Below, piece after piece: positions 42,001 to 52,130 of a stretch of 64,000 bases of DNA; position 1 is the first letter of the stretch; each line of letters begins with the position of its first letter. Under the pieces are notes generated by a model. It did no database searches. It saw only the letters and a list, made by a program, of their open reading frames with translations, and had not been told where the DNA came from. The DNA comes from Chlorella sorokiniana. Lineage: Eukaryota > Chlorophyta > Trebouxiophyceae > Chlorellales > Chlorellaceae. The position numbers were made by a program, and so were the translations under genes. The stretch is from the NCBI GenBank assembly GCA_025917655.1, contig CP084619.1:124001-188000 (forward strand). The letters run 5' to 3'.

Positions 42001-44046
42001 ACCGCGCGGGGCCGGCAGCAGCGGCCACTGCGCTGGAGGCCATGTTTGGCAGCGGCAGCGGCGGCGGGACTAAGAAGGGCGGGCGGCTGCCCACCGTGGT
42101 GCTTGTGGATGAGATGGACCTGCTTGTGAACAAGAGCCAGGTGGGCTCCATTCCACTGGTCTTTTCGCAAATGGTGCATGGAGCGGAGATGCAGTGGTTT
42201 GGCAAGACAGAGGGGTCATCCACCAGGGAAGGGCGTTGACCCTTGCCCAGTTCGGCTGGCAACAGATGCCAACCCCTGGCTTGTCCGAGCGCTTTGGTGC
42301 TGCGGCTCTCATGGCCTTGCCGCGCGCTGCCCTAACCCTGCCCTGCAGACCGTGCTGTACAACCTGTTTGACTGGCCGTCCCGCCAGGGCTCCCGCCTCT
42401 CCATCATCGGCATCGCAAACACGATGGACCTCCCGGAGCGCCTGCACCCGCGCATCGGCAGGTGGGCACATTTGCCATGCCTTGCTTGTGGGGTGACGAC
42501 CGCTGGCAGTCCCCAAGAATCCCCCACCCCCACCCCCACACACCCACCCCCACACCCGCACCCTGCAAACACTCGCATACCCCCCCTTTTGCTGGCAGCT
42601 GTGGTTAAGGATGATACTGCCTCAACTTTGACAGTAGAACTATCCCTTGCTCTGCAGCCGGCTGGCGGGGCGGCGAATCGTGTTCCAGCCATACAGCAAG
42701 GACCAGCTGCGGGAGATAGTCAAGTCGCGCCTGGGTGCGGTGCATGTTGTGCTGCTTCACTGCCTCGAATAGTCACAAGCTCCATTTGATTTCAGGGGCC
42801 GAGCTCCCTCCCGGCATGCCTGCTCACCTGTACCGGCGTGCACACGGCTCTCAGCCCCTGCCTTGCTGTCTGCTTTGTGTGCAGAGGGTCTTGGCGCGTT
42901 CCAGCCAAACGCGGTTGAACTGGTGTCCCGCAAGGTGGCAAACTCTTCGGGGACGTGCGGCGGTGCCTGGAGCTGTGTCGCAGGTTGGAGGCAGCGGCAG
43001 CCAACAACTGCTGTCCAACATGCAGATTGTTTCGACATTGCAATACTGTCTTGGCAGGCTCCATCATGCCCCTGCTTCTTGCCCTGCAGGGCCGCCGAGA
43101 TCGCCGAAGAGCGGCTGCACAAGCAGCAGCAACCGGGCTGTGGCAGCCCGGCAGACGCGCAGAAAGAGAGCGGCATGGTGGAGGTGCGCTGGCACGCTGG
43201 CCCCCGCCAAATCCTTCACAGTCGTGAAGGATAATATTCAGCACAGTCTGAATGTCCATGCCACTTGTTAGGGACAAGGATTACATTCTAGTGCAGTCTG
43301 ACTGCCCATGCCCCTTCTCTGCTTCACGTCAACACGCCCTGAGTCAGGCTGCTGAGCATCTTTGCAGATGCGGCACGTGGCGGCAGCCATCGCGGAGATG
43401 TTCAACACGGGGCATGTGCGGCAGCTGCGTGAGGCGGCCCGGCTGGAGCGCCTGCTGCTGGGGGCCGTGTTCCTGGAGATCAGCAGCAGGTGGGTGCCGG
43501 TTGCCGCTGCATTGGAAATGCTTTATCCGAGGTGCGGCTGGGCGCTGTGTTCCTGGAAACCATCAGCAGGCCAGCGGTGCACTGAAGCTGACAGGCTGCA
43601 ATCCCGCCCTTGGCTCATCACGCTGTGTCAGCGGCCGCGCCGAGTGCCTGTTGGCGGACGCGTGGGAGCGGCTGCGACTGCTGTGCTCCCAGAACTGCGA
43701 GGCGCAGCGCTACGACTTTGGCGACGTGCTGTGCTGCGCGGCACAGCTGGGCTCCAAGCGGCTCGTCATCTGCGATGCTGGTGGGGGACTGCTTGCAGCA
43801 TGACAAGCGCCTTATTTATCAGCGTGCAGAACTGAAATCCACCCCAACGTGTTGTCGTGCTTTTGAAACCATCCTCGATTCGTGGTGCGTGTGAGTTCAG
43901 GTGCGCGGCGCGCGCGCATGAAGATGACGCTCAACATCGCCGCGAATGACCTGCTGATGGCATTGGATGGGGATCGAGACCTGCCGTGGCTGCGAGCGGC
44001 GATGAGCCGCACGTTGGAAGCAGTGCAGGCGGTTGCCACCATGTAG
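39075..44046 (+). CDS. ORC1: Origin recognition complex subunit 1
   Basis: Largest ORC subunit; binds replication origins and, with CDC6, loads MCM2-7. Start at 39075 ([20 protein letters not shown]). A BAH domain begins at [12 protein letters not shown] and is split by a PHD finger ([20 protein letters not shown] through [11 protein letters not shown]), the arrangement known from plant ORC1. BAH resumes at [19 protein letters not shown] and YEYDSAWQ. After an acidic linker comes the AAA+ module: Walker [30 protein letters not shown], Walker [12 protein letters not shown], sensor 1 [14 protein letters not shown], arginine finger region [18 protein letters not shown], and a winged-helix C-terminus ending [10 protein letters not shown]. 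One base seems missing near 41845 ([13 protein letters not shown]), within a C run. All introns checked are GT-AG. Confidence 0.93.
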
Positions 44047-44455
44047 GAGCTGCCATTCGAGGTCATAATGTTCACAGATGTAAAAGTTGGACAGCATGCC
44101 TCCGGGAGAGTATCTACCCTCAGACAAAGGGCCAGGCGGCGCTGCAAGGCGTGGCTTATGCACCCAGGTTGAAAGAGCCTTCCACACCCTGCTGCAGCAT
44201 CGGGCGCCATACTGACACTGCACCCAATGTGGCGCCCGGCATGTGTAGAACTCGCCGCGTCAGGCGCCATACTTGGCTGCGCGGCCCAGCTTGTACGCTA
44301 CCTCATGCAGCACCCGTTCCGCTAGGATGCAGCCAGCCCCGCCCTTGCTTGTAATGTGAGCTGGATCAAGGGCAACAGCGCGGTCCACTCTGCATCAAAC
44401 AAATGTGCTCAGCAGGTTGAAAGGACAGCACAATGTGGCAGCAGAAACAGCAAAG
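44047..44455. other. Convergent 3' intergenic region
   Basis: About 410 bp between ORC1 and the unrecognised minus-strand gene. Small overlapping frames only. It contains two related copies of a short GGCGCCATACT-bearing sequence near 44205 and 44260. Confidence 0.4.
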
Positions 44456-45561
44456 TCAGCTGTGCACGACTGTGCCGGCTTGCCTGATCACGCCAGGCAG
44501 ACGATGGGCGACGATGGCCATGCTGCTCGCATCTGTGGCCACACGCTCCAGGCCTGCAGCCTGGTGGCTCTGCATGGGTCGCCGCACAGGCGGGAAGTCT
44601 GCAGCTGCGCTGTCACTGCTGCTGTGCGCGTGCAACACCTGTTGCTGCTGCTTCTGGTCTGCTTGTTCATGGCCCAGCCGTTGAGAAGCTGTTGACAAGA
44701 CCAAGCTCAGCAAAACGCTGTCTCGAAATCCTGGCACCGAGTTCAAGTGGCGCAGCAGGCTGTCTACCCACTCCAGTGCTCGCTCGCTGCCAACGCCGTT
44801 TGAGACATCCCCGCCAGCCTGCACATCTTCTGCGGCATTCACGACAAGCATCACCATGTCCATGATATGATCATCATCCTGTTCCACATCGACGCTTTGT
44901 TCTTGGACATGAGGTTGCACTGAAGGCGCTGCTGCTGCTCTCATCGAATCTCCAACCGCCAGTGGCTGTACGCTCAGCAGATCGGCTATATGTGCTGCCA
45001 GCTCCTCTGCAGGCGGCCAAACATGCTTGCTGCTGCTGCCTGTGTTGCTTTGCAGGCGCTGGGTGAAGCAGCACCCAGCCAGCTTGCCAGCGCGTTCCAC
45101 ACCAGCTGTGTCAGTCAGCAGACCCGCGCGCAGCTGCTTGAACCTGTCACACACAACCCAGGAATGGTTTAAAATGATGAAAGATATGCAATCGTATATT
45201 TGTAAGATATGCTCGCAAGTTGCGCACCTGTCCGGCAAGAGGCCAGATGCGGGCGGTGCACCCTCCTGCAAGATGCCAAGCAGCTGCAGCGCCAGCGGAG
45301 GGCCACCGCTACGACAAGCCAGACGCCCTGCCCAACCATCTCGCACTGCAACATTAAGATGCGGCAGTCCAGCGTCAAGCAAGCTATATGCTGGTTCCAG
45401 TGCTGCCTGTACACAGATAACGAGGCTCTTCGGGGTGGCTCCTGGCGTGCCACCGCTGCGGCGGCACTTGCAGCTGCAGTGGGCGCAGGGCTGGGGACTG
45501 CACGGGGCTCTCGGCAATCCAGACAGTCACAAGGCTGCCGTTGAAATTTAGGCCGAGGCAT
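44456..45561 (-). CDS. Unrecognised protein, probably spliced
   Basis: I do not recognise a family. The minus strand shows an open frame from about 45517 to 44456 containing a conserved-looking helical block (AALEPAYSLLDAGLPHLNVA then VRDGWAGRLACRSGGPPLAL then QLLGILQEGA), an acidic stretch (VDVEQDDDHIMDMVMLVVNA) and a second helical block (LEWVDSLLRHLNSVPGFRDS then VLLSLVLSTASQRL), ending with a Gln/Ser-rich tail and TVVHS. A probable intron at about 45135-45245 is open in frame. A better start may be the ATG at 45561 (MPRPKFQRQPCDCLDCREPR), spliced to the AALEPAY block across a CAG acceptor near 45404. The amphipathic helices suggest an all-helical scaffold. It is convergent with ORC1 and divergent from PPT-B. 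Confidence 0.4.
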
Positions 45562-46045
45562 ACGCCGCTACTTCGCGACAGCGATCGATCACAACAAACA
45601 ATTGCTGGCAGTTACTTTGAATATTGAGTCCACATTCTGAATCAACATCAGTGACACAAAGGTTCGCACCAGTAACCTGATGTCGGCTGCCGCCTGCTGG
45701 CGTACTGCTGTAGTGCAGTTCGCGGCGCCGCTCGGTACTGCAGACAAACGGAGATCCTGGGTGCTGTATTATAAGATAGTCATTCCTGGCGCCATTATAG
45801 ACCCAGATGCGTCTTCAATTGACAAATGTGTGTTCCAGCAGAATGTGTGATCCAGCAGTCTACGCAAACACAAATCGCCTTAATATAGCATTATTACAAG
45901 CTTGAATCATAGCTTGTAATATCATAAGATCTAGGATACTGTGTAAGAAAAGCAACTAGGCGCCCGCATAGCAAAATTCTCACCTCCTCAATAATGCGTA
46001 CTTTTTCAAGGTGTATTCCTTGGTTGTGCAGCTACAATCAATGAG
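45562..46045. promoter_or_regulatory. AT-rich divergent intergenic region
   Basis: About 480 bp between two divergent genes. It is the most AT-rich stretch of the window (especially 45740-45990), with GATCTAGGATAC and TTATTACAAGC tracts. No gene seen; presumed promoter region of PPT-B and the unrecognised gene. Confidence 0.5.
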
Positions 46046-47919
46046 ATGGGAGTGCGGCAATCATCTCGATATAAGTCCGTGACGTATGTAGCCTCCGCTG
46101 TTCTGGTGTTTGTCCTTGGCTGTGGCGCCCTGTCAAACAACCCCTGGCGAAACCAACAGGCGTACGATGTGACAGTTGCTTTGCAAACAGCAGCTGGCCT
46201 TGCTGCGGCCGGGCAGGTGCCGGTCTTCCCAGCACAAGTGGCAGCGACTGTCGGCGACTTGAAGGCCGTCGGTGGCGGCGATGCTTGTTCATGTGCCAGC
46301 CTGCTCGGAAGCACAGAAAGCGGAAGCCCGTTGAGTTTGGTTGGAGGCGCTGTTGACCAGGTACGGATGCTGGTCACAGTGAAAGCACTTCAATTATGCA
46401 TGATGACGTGTTGCACAGCTCACCCTGCTGTCGCGCAGGTCCGCCGCAACCTGGCCGCAGGCCGTCGCCTGATTGTGCTGATGAACTATACTGCCCGCAA
46501 CACCATTCATTTTGGGCAGCAAGGTGCAACATATGTCCAGGCAAGGCGGTGAAACACTGCACAGCACGCCACTGCGAGACGCCTGCTCGTGGTCGTGTTG
46601 CGCACAAGGCGGCGTTTCACGCTGACAACTTCCCATCCACCCTTGTGCAGGAGCGAATGCTAGCGGCGCTGTTTGGGTGCAGCGCGCAAGTGATGGATTT
46701 CTGGGAGCCACAGCCAGGCAGTCCTGAGTTTGGCTCCCTGACCTCAGCGTTGGCAGAGGCCGCGTTGGTGGTGGTGAATGCGGAAGGCACGCTGCACCAC
46801 AGGCACACCCTGCTGCACCCTTCCCTGGAGCTGGCGGCACGCCACGGCGCCCGACGTGCCGCTATGGATCATCAACTCTTCCTTTCAGTACAACCTGTCA
46901 GCCCCTGTGCACGGCACGTTGGGCTTTTTCCGCGATGCAGCCTATGCCGCCCTTCGCGACGGCATGAGCTATGCGGCGGTGCGCTCCGCGCTGCCCTGGG
47001 CACGTCACTTGACGCTCAGCGCAGACCTCACAGTGCTGCTGCCCCACCGCTTCACGTCAGATGTGGAGAAGCAGCTTGCAGCGCGTGTGCCTGCACGCAA
47101 GAGCAGGGACGTGAGCCAGGGCACCCCGCTGCGAATTGTGCTGTCGGCGTCTGCCTTGCACATGGCCGCGTATGCCTCCTTCTGGCGGGAGCTGATCCCT
47201 CTGGTGCTGGCCTACCACCCCAACAGCACCTTCATCCTGGCTCTGGACTGCAACAGGAAGCTATCCTCCGAGCCCTGGGCCAGGTTTCCGGGCAAATATC
47301 CCGGGGCCAACTTTGAGGGGCTGTGCGAGTACGAGACACTGGCGGAGGTGTTGTGGACGCTGCGCTGTGCCGACGTTTTCATCGGGGGCGCTTCCACGCC
47401 GCCACATGTGAGCCAGGGAGGGTTGCAGCTCCCAGCGTCACATGCCCGTTGCGGCTTCCAGTGATTCTCTCCGTTGGCCGGCATCTGTCCCCGGCCGAGC
47501 CTGCAACCACGATCCCTTTTGCAGATGCGCTGCTGGCGGGATTGCCTGCAGTGCTGCTGCCCAGCAACACGTGGAAAGTAGAAGCCTGGGCAGCACTGGT
47601 CAGCTCGCCGGGCGTGGATTATGTGCCCGCGGGGCCAGCAGCTGGAGCGGAGCAGGTCTGGCAGCGCGCACAGGGGGTGATGGCACAGCGGGAGCAGCTA
47701 GGTCACCGCGGCCTAGCAGGCCTGCGCCAGCTGGCACTGCACAACTTCCCATTGTCGGAGCCTGTACAGGTGGCGAGCAGGGTGACAGCAGAGGAGCTCC
47801 GCATGCAGCGCTCGTGGCTGGCGCAGACAGCAAACAAGCGACGGCGCAGCACTTTCTGCGAACGGTTCGGGGGCAGGATCAAGGACGGCAAGAGCCCAAC
47901 CAGGCGCTCGTTGTCCTGA
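46046..47919 (+). CDS. Polysaccharide pyruvyl transferase-like protein, copy B
   Basis: Exon 1 46046-46360 encodes a signal-anchor (VTYVASAVLVFVLGCGALS) and a Cys-containing stem (DACSCASLLGS). Exon 2 46439-46540 (102 nt) gives RRNLAAGRRLIVLMNYTARN. Exon 3 46651-47407 gives MDFWEPQPGSPEF, AALVVVNAEGTLHHRHTLLH, LTLSADLTVLLPH, FILALDCNRKL and ADVFIGGASTPPH. The last exon has FADALLAGLPAVLLPSNTWK and ends KSPTRRSLS. The NAEGTLHH and PSNTWK motifs match bacterial polysaccharide pyruvyl transferase proteins (NGEGTLHH, PSNTxK), so a pyruvyl or other glycan-modifying transferase in the Golgi is inferred. One extra base near 46847 (LAARHG/APDVPLWII) breaks the frame relative to copies A and C. The intron after exon 2 begins with GC. 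It is the most diverged of the three copies. Confidence 0.7.
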
Positions 47920-48659
47920 GTTGCAGTTGACAGGCCCCAAAACAAATGGCGAGCTGCTGCACCCTCAGCTTCCCAAGGCAGCACAGTCTCAAGTGATGGT
48001 CATGCTCACCGTCCAATTGTTCGCCACTTCCTGCTCCTGCTCCCAATTTAGTTGCCTGCTTCCTCCCTCACTTGCGCAAGTTGTGCTGGTGCATCCATGT
48101 CTCTTCCCCTGCTGCAAACATTGAATATAAGCTGATGGCAAGAAGACGGCCCTGCTGACGGCGTCATACACTGAAGAAAATGGCGCTGAACAGAAGCGGT
48201 TTTCTGAAAGTGGTGTGCACCAGGGATCACAGGAGCCAAAATGCTGAATGCTGTTTTGGGTCGTATCAGATCGAATTTGTTCTGAATATGACGGCCCACG
48301 CTGCAATTCTGGTTGCCGAAATCAATCTGCACGCCACTGAAAGGAGCCTCCGTACTGCTGGCACAACATGTGCGGCCTGGCCACTTGAATGTTTGACAAG
48401 CCCCGGCGCACTGGACATAATTGAAATTCAAGTACATGTACCACGAGACAGATCGTGGAGGGGCTGAAGAGGCGAGTGCGAACAGAATGCTGCAAACCAC
48501 AGCCCTATCGAGGCCCCAGTGGCATTGTATGTGCGGGTTCTCATGCGACAGAAGGCTAGGGATGGGCCGACAGCACCTGGCAAGCTGCTGTTTCCTGAAG
48601 CCTGTGGATGGTTGTTGGCAGGCTGCGCTGGTCAGCTGCTGTAACCTGTCCCTTGCAGG
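47920..48659. other. Flank between PPT-B and the glycoside hydrolase
   Basis: The first 200 bp match the 3' flanks of PPT-A and PPT-C. From about 48340 the sequence matches 55040-55388, the upstream region of hydrolase copy 2. Segment E, about 0.8 kb, is missing here; in its place lies 48140-48330, which has no counterpart in the window. No gene seen. Confidence 0.55.
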
Positions 48660-50719
48660 ATGTTCCCTTCTGATCCGCTGCTGAAAGCCAAGCAAGGCCC
48701 CCAGGCTTCACGGGGCGACGTCTGCCCCTGCGTGCCATCTTGCTGACAGCAGCAGTCGCAGCTGTCCTGTGGTTCAATCAGCCCCCGAGCTTCCATCGCA
48801 CGCCTCAATGCGCAGGCAGCACCAGCCAGAGCATGCAGCGCAATGCAGCAGGTGGCGCGTTCAACGAGGTCTTTGCGACGCTGTTTGCTATAGAAATGCA
48901 GCTGCTGCTCAAGCTGAGCAACGAGGGGCCCCTGCCGCCCACGGAGGCCCCCACAACCTTGAGGAGATCACGGCCATGCTGCAGGCGGGTGCTGCTGCGC
49001 AGCAGCTGCTACAGCGCCATGCAGAGCATCACGTGCCTCACTTTCACGGCGCTGCTGACCGGCAGCACGAGCATGAATGCATCACGCCCATCCCACGCAT
49101 CGAGGTGCTGCTCATACCTGCAGGACCAGGGCATCAACATCTTGTTTGTGTCGTTCCGCTGGGCCGACCAGCAGCCCACCCCGACGCATTTGACTTCAAG
49201 GTAATGGATTATGTGCAGCAGACGGCTTGCAGCCGCGGCCTCAGGCTCATCGTCATCTTTGACGCCCGCGCCAGCCCCGCCTGGGTGTTTGACAAGTACC
49301 CAGAGGCTGGGTTGGTAGACGCCGACGGCGACGTGCGCAAGGAGATCTCCTTCTCCGACGGCGGCGCCATGCAGCTGCTGCACGACTGGCATGAGGCGGC
49401 GCTGGCGCGCCTGGCCGCCGCCAACGCCTCCTGCATCCACTCCATCCAGCCCACCTTCAACAACCAGTATGAAACCAAGTACACGCAGGTGGGTGCTGCC
49501 TGCAGTGTGCCGCTGTGAAACTATGCCTGTGCGCACGTGCTGGGCAAGCCTGGGGGACACATGCAGCGCTAAATGCCTACACGTCGCATGCCCTGGGCAG
49601 CGTACAGACACATGCTGTTGTTTGGTTCGCCTTTTATCAGTGCCCTCTTCGTGAAGGGCCGACAGCTTGTTGCCACCCAACACCAGCACTCCCTCTGTGC
49701 AGGAGCGCGACGCATTCCAGGACTACAGCCCCAACGCGGTGGCGCTGTACCGCCAGTACCTGCGCAGTATTCACGGTGGCATCGCCTACTGGAACACGCG
49801 CTGGGGCACCAGCTTCCCGACTGGGCCTCCTTCCGGCCGCCGCCGCTGCACATGCATGGGCCGCACTGGAACAACTCGCTGGCCGACCTGTCCTACTGGG
49901 ACTGGCAGCACTTCCGGCACCAGCGCATCCACGAGGCGCACGAGCACTGCTGCCAGCATGTGGCGGCGCACGGCTTCCGCTGCATCATGCACTTTGGCGA
50001 GTTCTTCTCCGCCAACGACGCCATCTACGCCTCTGGCGCCGTGTTCACGCTGGCGGCCAGCCCCTGGCTGGACTACATTGTGGTGGACTCCAACTTCATC
50101 ACCGCCGCCCTGCAGCCCAACGACCCGCGCGTCGTGCAGCTGCTTCTCAGCGCCATGAAGCCCTTCGGCAAGCCGGTGTTCTTCGAGGGTGCGTTTGAGG
50201 AGATCAAGGACCCCGCGGTGCACCGCCGCGCTGTGGAGCTGACTGTGGCGTCGGGGGCGCACGGCATCGGCTTCACCAACTGGCTGGACCGCGTGGGGCC
50301 CACCTTCTTCAAGGACACGCTCAGCGGGCTGTCCCACATCCGCAGCGAGGGCCCCCCGTGGCCATCCTCACGCCCTACCGCTCCTACTACGCCTTCAAGG
50401 GCATGGGCTACGTGGCGCCCGGCAAGCGCGACCCGCGCGACCCCGTGCAGGACGACCTCTTTGCCTGCCTGGACGCCGTGCAGGCTGCGGTGCCCGCGCT
50501 GGGTGGGCTGCAGATCTTTGGCGTCCCAAGGATGCTGCTGACTGTGCTGCAGCACTTTGAGCAGGTGTTCTACCTGGAGCCGCGCGTGCTGCTGTCCGCC
50601 GACGCGCGCAGCATCGAGCGGGTGCAGGGCGTGCGGCAGAGCTGCGCGTCCCCTTCCGCAGCTGCTTGCCGCGGCAGGAGAAGCCGATCGCGATCAACGA
50701 ATGCTGCCCCACGCTCTAA
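48660..50719 (+). CDS. Clan GH-A-type glycoside hydrolase (GH42-like), full-length copy
   Basis: Starts MFPSDPLLKAKQGP and continues, after an apparent one-base slip in a C run near 48705, into RRLPLRAILLTAAVAAVLWF, a signal-anchor, so a secreted or Golgi-lumenal enzyme. Barrel strands visible: GINILFVSFRWADQQPT, GLRLIVIFDARASPAWVFDK, IHSIQPTFNNQYETKYTQ, then (after an intron at about 49489-49701) YSPNAVALYRQYLRSIHGGI, AYWNTRWGTSFP, HGFRCIMHFGEFFSANDAIY, VVDSNFITAALQPN, KPVFFEGAFEEIKDP and GIGFTNWLDRV. The layout and the YRQYLRSIHG/NTRWGTSF block recall GH42-type beta-galactosidases. VFFEGAFEE is the likely nucleophile strand, while the acid/base position reads NNQYE where many relatives have Asn-Glu. 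Several frame slips exist (near 48705, 48960-49190, 49822, 50360). Specific substrate unknown. Confidence 0.6.
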
Positions 50720-50753
50720 TCGTGATGTAAAGCATGCTTAAACATGACAGGCT

Positions 50754-51514
50754 TCATGCCGCGGGAACAGCTCCTGCTCCTTGCTGCGCTGCCTGCACCT
50801 CCTGCTGCATCTTCACCAACTGCAGCAACACGGCGTTACTATCGGTGAGCAGATGGACAAAATGCGGGAGTAAATGTGGCCAAAACAACTGCGCAGAGGA
50901 CGAGCATACCTGCGCCTGCTTCTTGCCCTGCTTCTCCTCCAACTGTTGCAGTTGTGTGTCAAGCCGCTTCAGCTCGCCTGCAATAGCACTTACCAATAAG
51001 ACGGCAGCAGAAACTAAAGCCGATGCTGAAAGCCGATGCTGAAGTTGCACAGACAGTCGCTCAGCTCACCGGCAATGAACTCCAGGCGCTTGCTAACATT
51101 GCTGCGTGCCTCCAGCGTGTCTTGTCGCACAAGCACTGGACCGATCATCTTGTACACATTGGCATCCTCCGCCAACATGCCCAGTTCCTGCGGGCAGCTC
51201 ACAACGAGACATTACTGGACTGTTGCATTACTGGACTGTTGCTTGCAAAGTAATCATGCTGTTGAGTGCAGTTGCTGGCAGCAGGACCCACCTGGATCAC
51301 CATCTCGTTTTCGTGCTGTTGCTGCAGGGATTGCTGCCTAAGATGATGGTTTTGCTGGACATCTGCAGCAAGGCGGCAAATGGTCGTGGTGATCGATGTG
51401 ATGGTAGAAGGTCGACCGACGCGGCCTTGTAGAAGGAATCTCACCTTGCTGCAGCTGCTGGAAGGCGGCAATCTCCTTTTGCAGCCCGCCCTGCAGGGCT
51501 TGCAAGCGCTCCAT
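50754..51514 (-). CDS. PFD6: Prefoldin subunit 6, copy B
   Basis: Same five-exon gene as copy A, read from the ATG at 51514 to the stop at 50754. Exon blocks MERLQALQGGLQKEIAAFQQ, GMLAEDANVYKMIGPVLVRQ and GELKRLDTQLQQLEEKQGKK are all intact, and the C-terminus ends GAGAVPAA. It is tail-to-tail with the glycoside hydrolase 34 bp away, so the 3' ends probably overlap. Compared with copy C, the intron that follows exon 2 carries a short tandem duplication (TTACTGGACTGTTGC twice, about 51210-51245). Coding sequence is essentially identical to copy C, implying recent duplication or gene conversion. Confidence 0.9.
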
Positions 51515-51789
51515 TTTCGGGGTTGAAAGCGGCTGTGCCACCGCCGGGAGCTCACGCTACAGTCTGAAAGCGAACTTATTTATGGACCCTGTGCGTCTTC
51601 GCTCGAAAAGGCGTCTCCATGCCGGCAGGACGAGGTAGTACAAGTCGTCTCCGCAGTGCGTCCCAGGCTTGATCAGGGCCCCAATGCTGGGTGCAGGCCA
51701 CTGTCCGATGGTCTGGAGCTGTCTGGATCAGCTGAGCGGACCAGTCAGTTCCCGTTCGGAACAGAACCTAGGTTTGGGTCCTTTAGCGA

Positions 51790-51985
51790 CAGCGCGTATT
51801 GCGAATCGCCACGATCTATTTGTATACAACCCTCAAGAAACTGTTAGCACCCGGCACAGCCTGCAACTTGCGGCAAGAACGCAAAGCCAACGAAACCGAC
51901 AAAGTAAGCTTGTGTGCAATCTGGCTGGTTGCCATCATGATTGTACCGAACAAGATGCGCAGCATTGATCAAAGGGGGTGCCGGG
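51790..51985 (-). repeat. Repeat R, copy 3
   Basis: Inverted relative to copies 1 and 2 and nearly identical to copy 4. It lies between prefoldin copy B and PPT-C. Sequence 51515-51790 between them is also duplicated at 56812-57096 and, inverted, at 4380-4655; it is the common prefoldin upstream region. Confidence 0.7.
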
Positions 51986-52130
51986 CGGGTTGCCAGGGCT
52001 GGGGTTGCCGCACACCCCCTTGGGTGCTCTAATTAAATCCCTCGACTGTCCTAAGCGGTTATGTTCACGGTGGTCGTAACAGAAGCGCCCTCACGCACGG
52101 GTGGCGAGCTCTTTTTCAAACAAACTGGCG

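Noticed and set aside
49569-50337. Long minus-strand frames over the glycoside hydrolase
   Set aside because: They are antisense shadows; the plus strand holds the barrel motifs, and the same shadows occur over each copy.
51796-52032. A small protein (LLAPGTACNLRQERK...) repeated in four places
   Set aside because: The frame is present in all repeat R copies, but the oldest copy differs at many replacement positions and there is no start context. It is better explained as repeat DNA.
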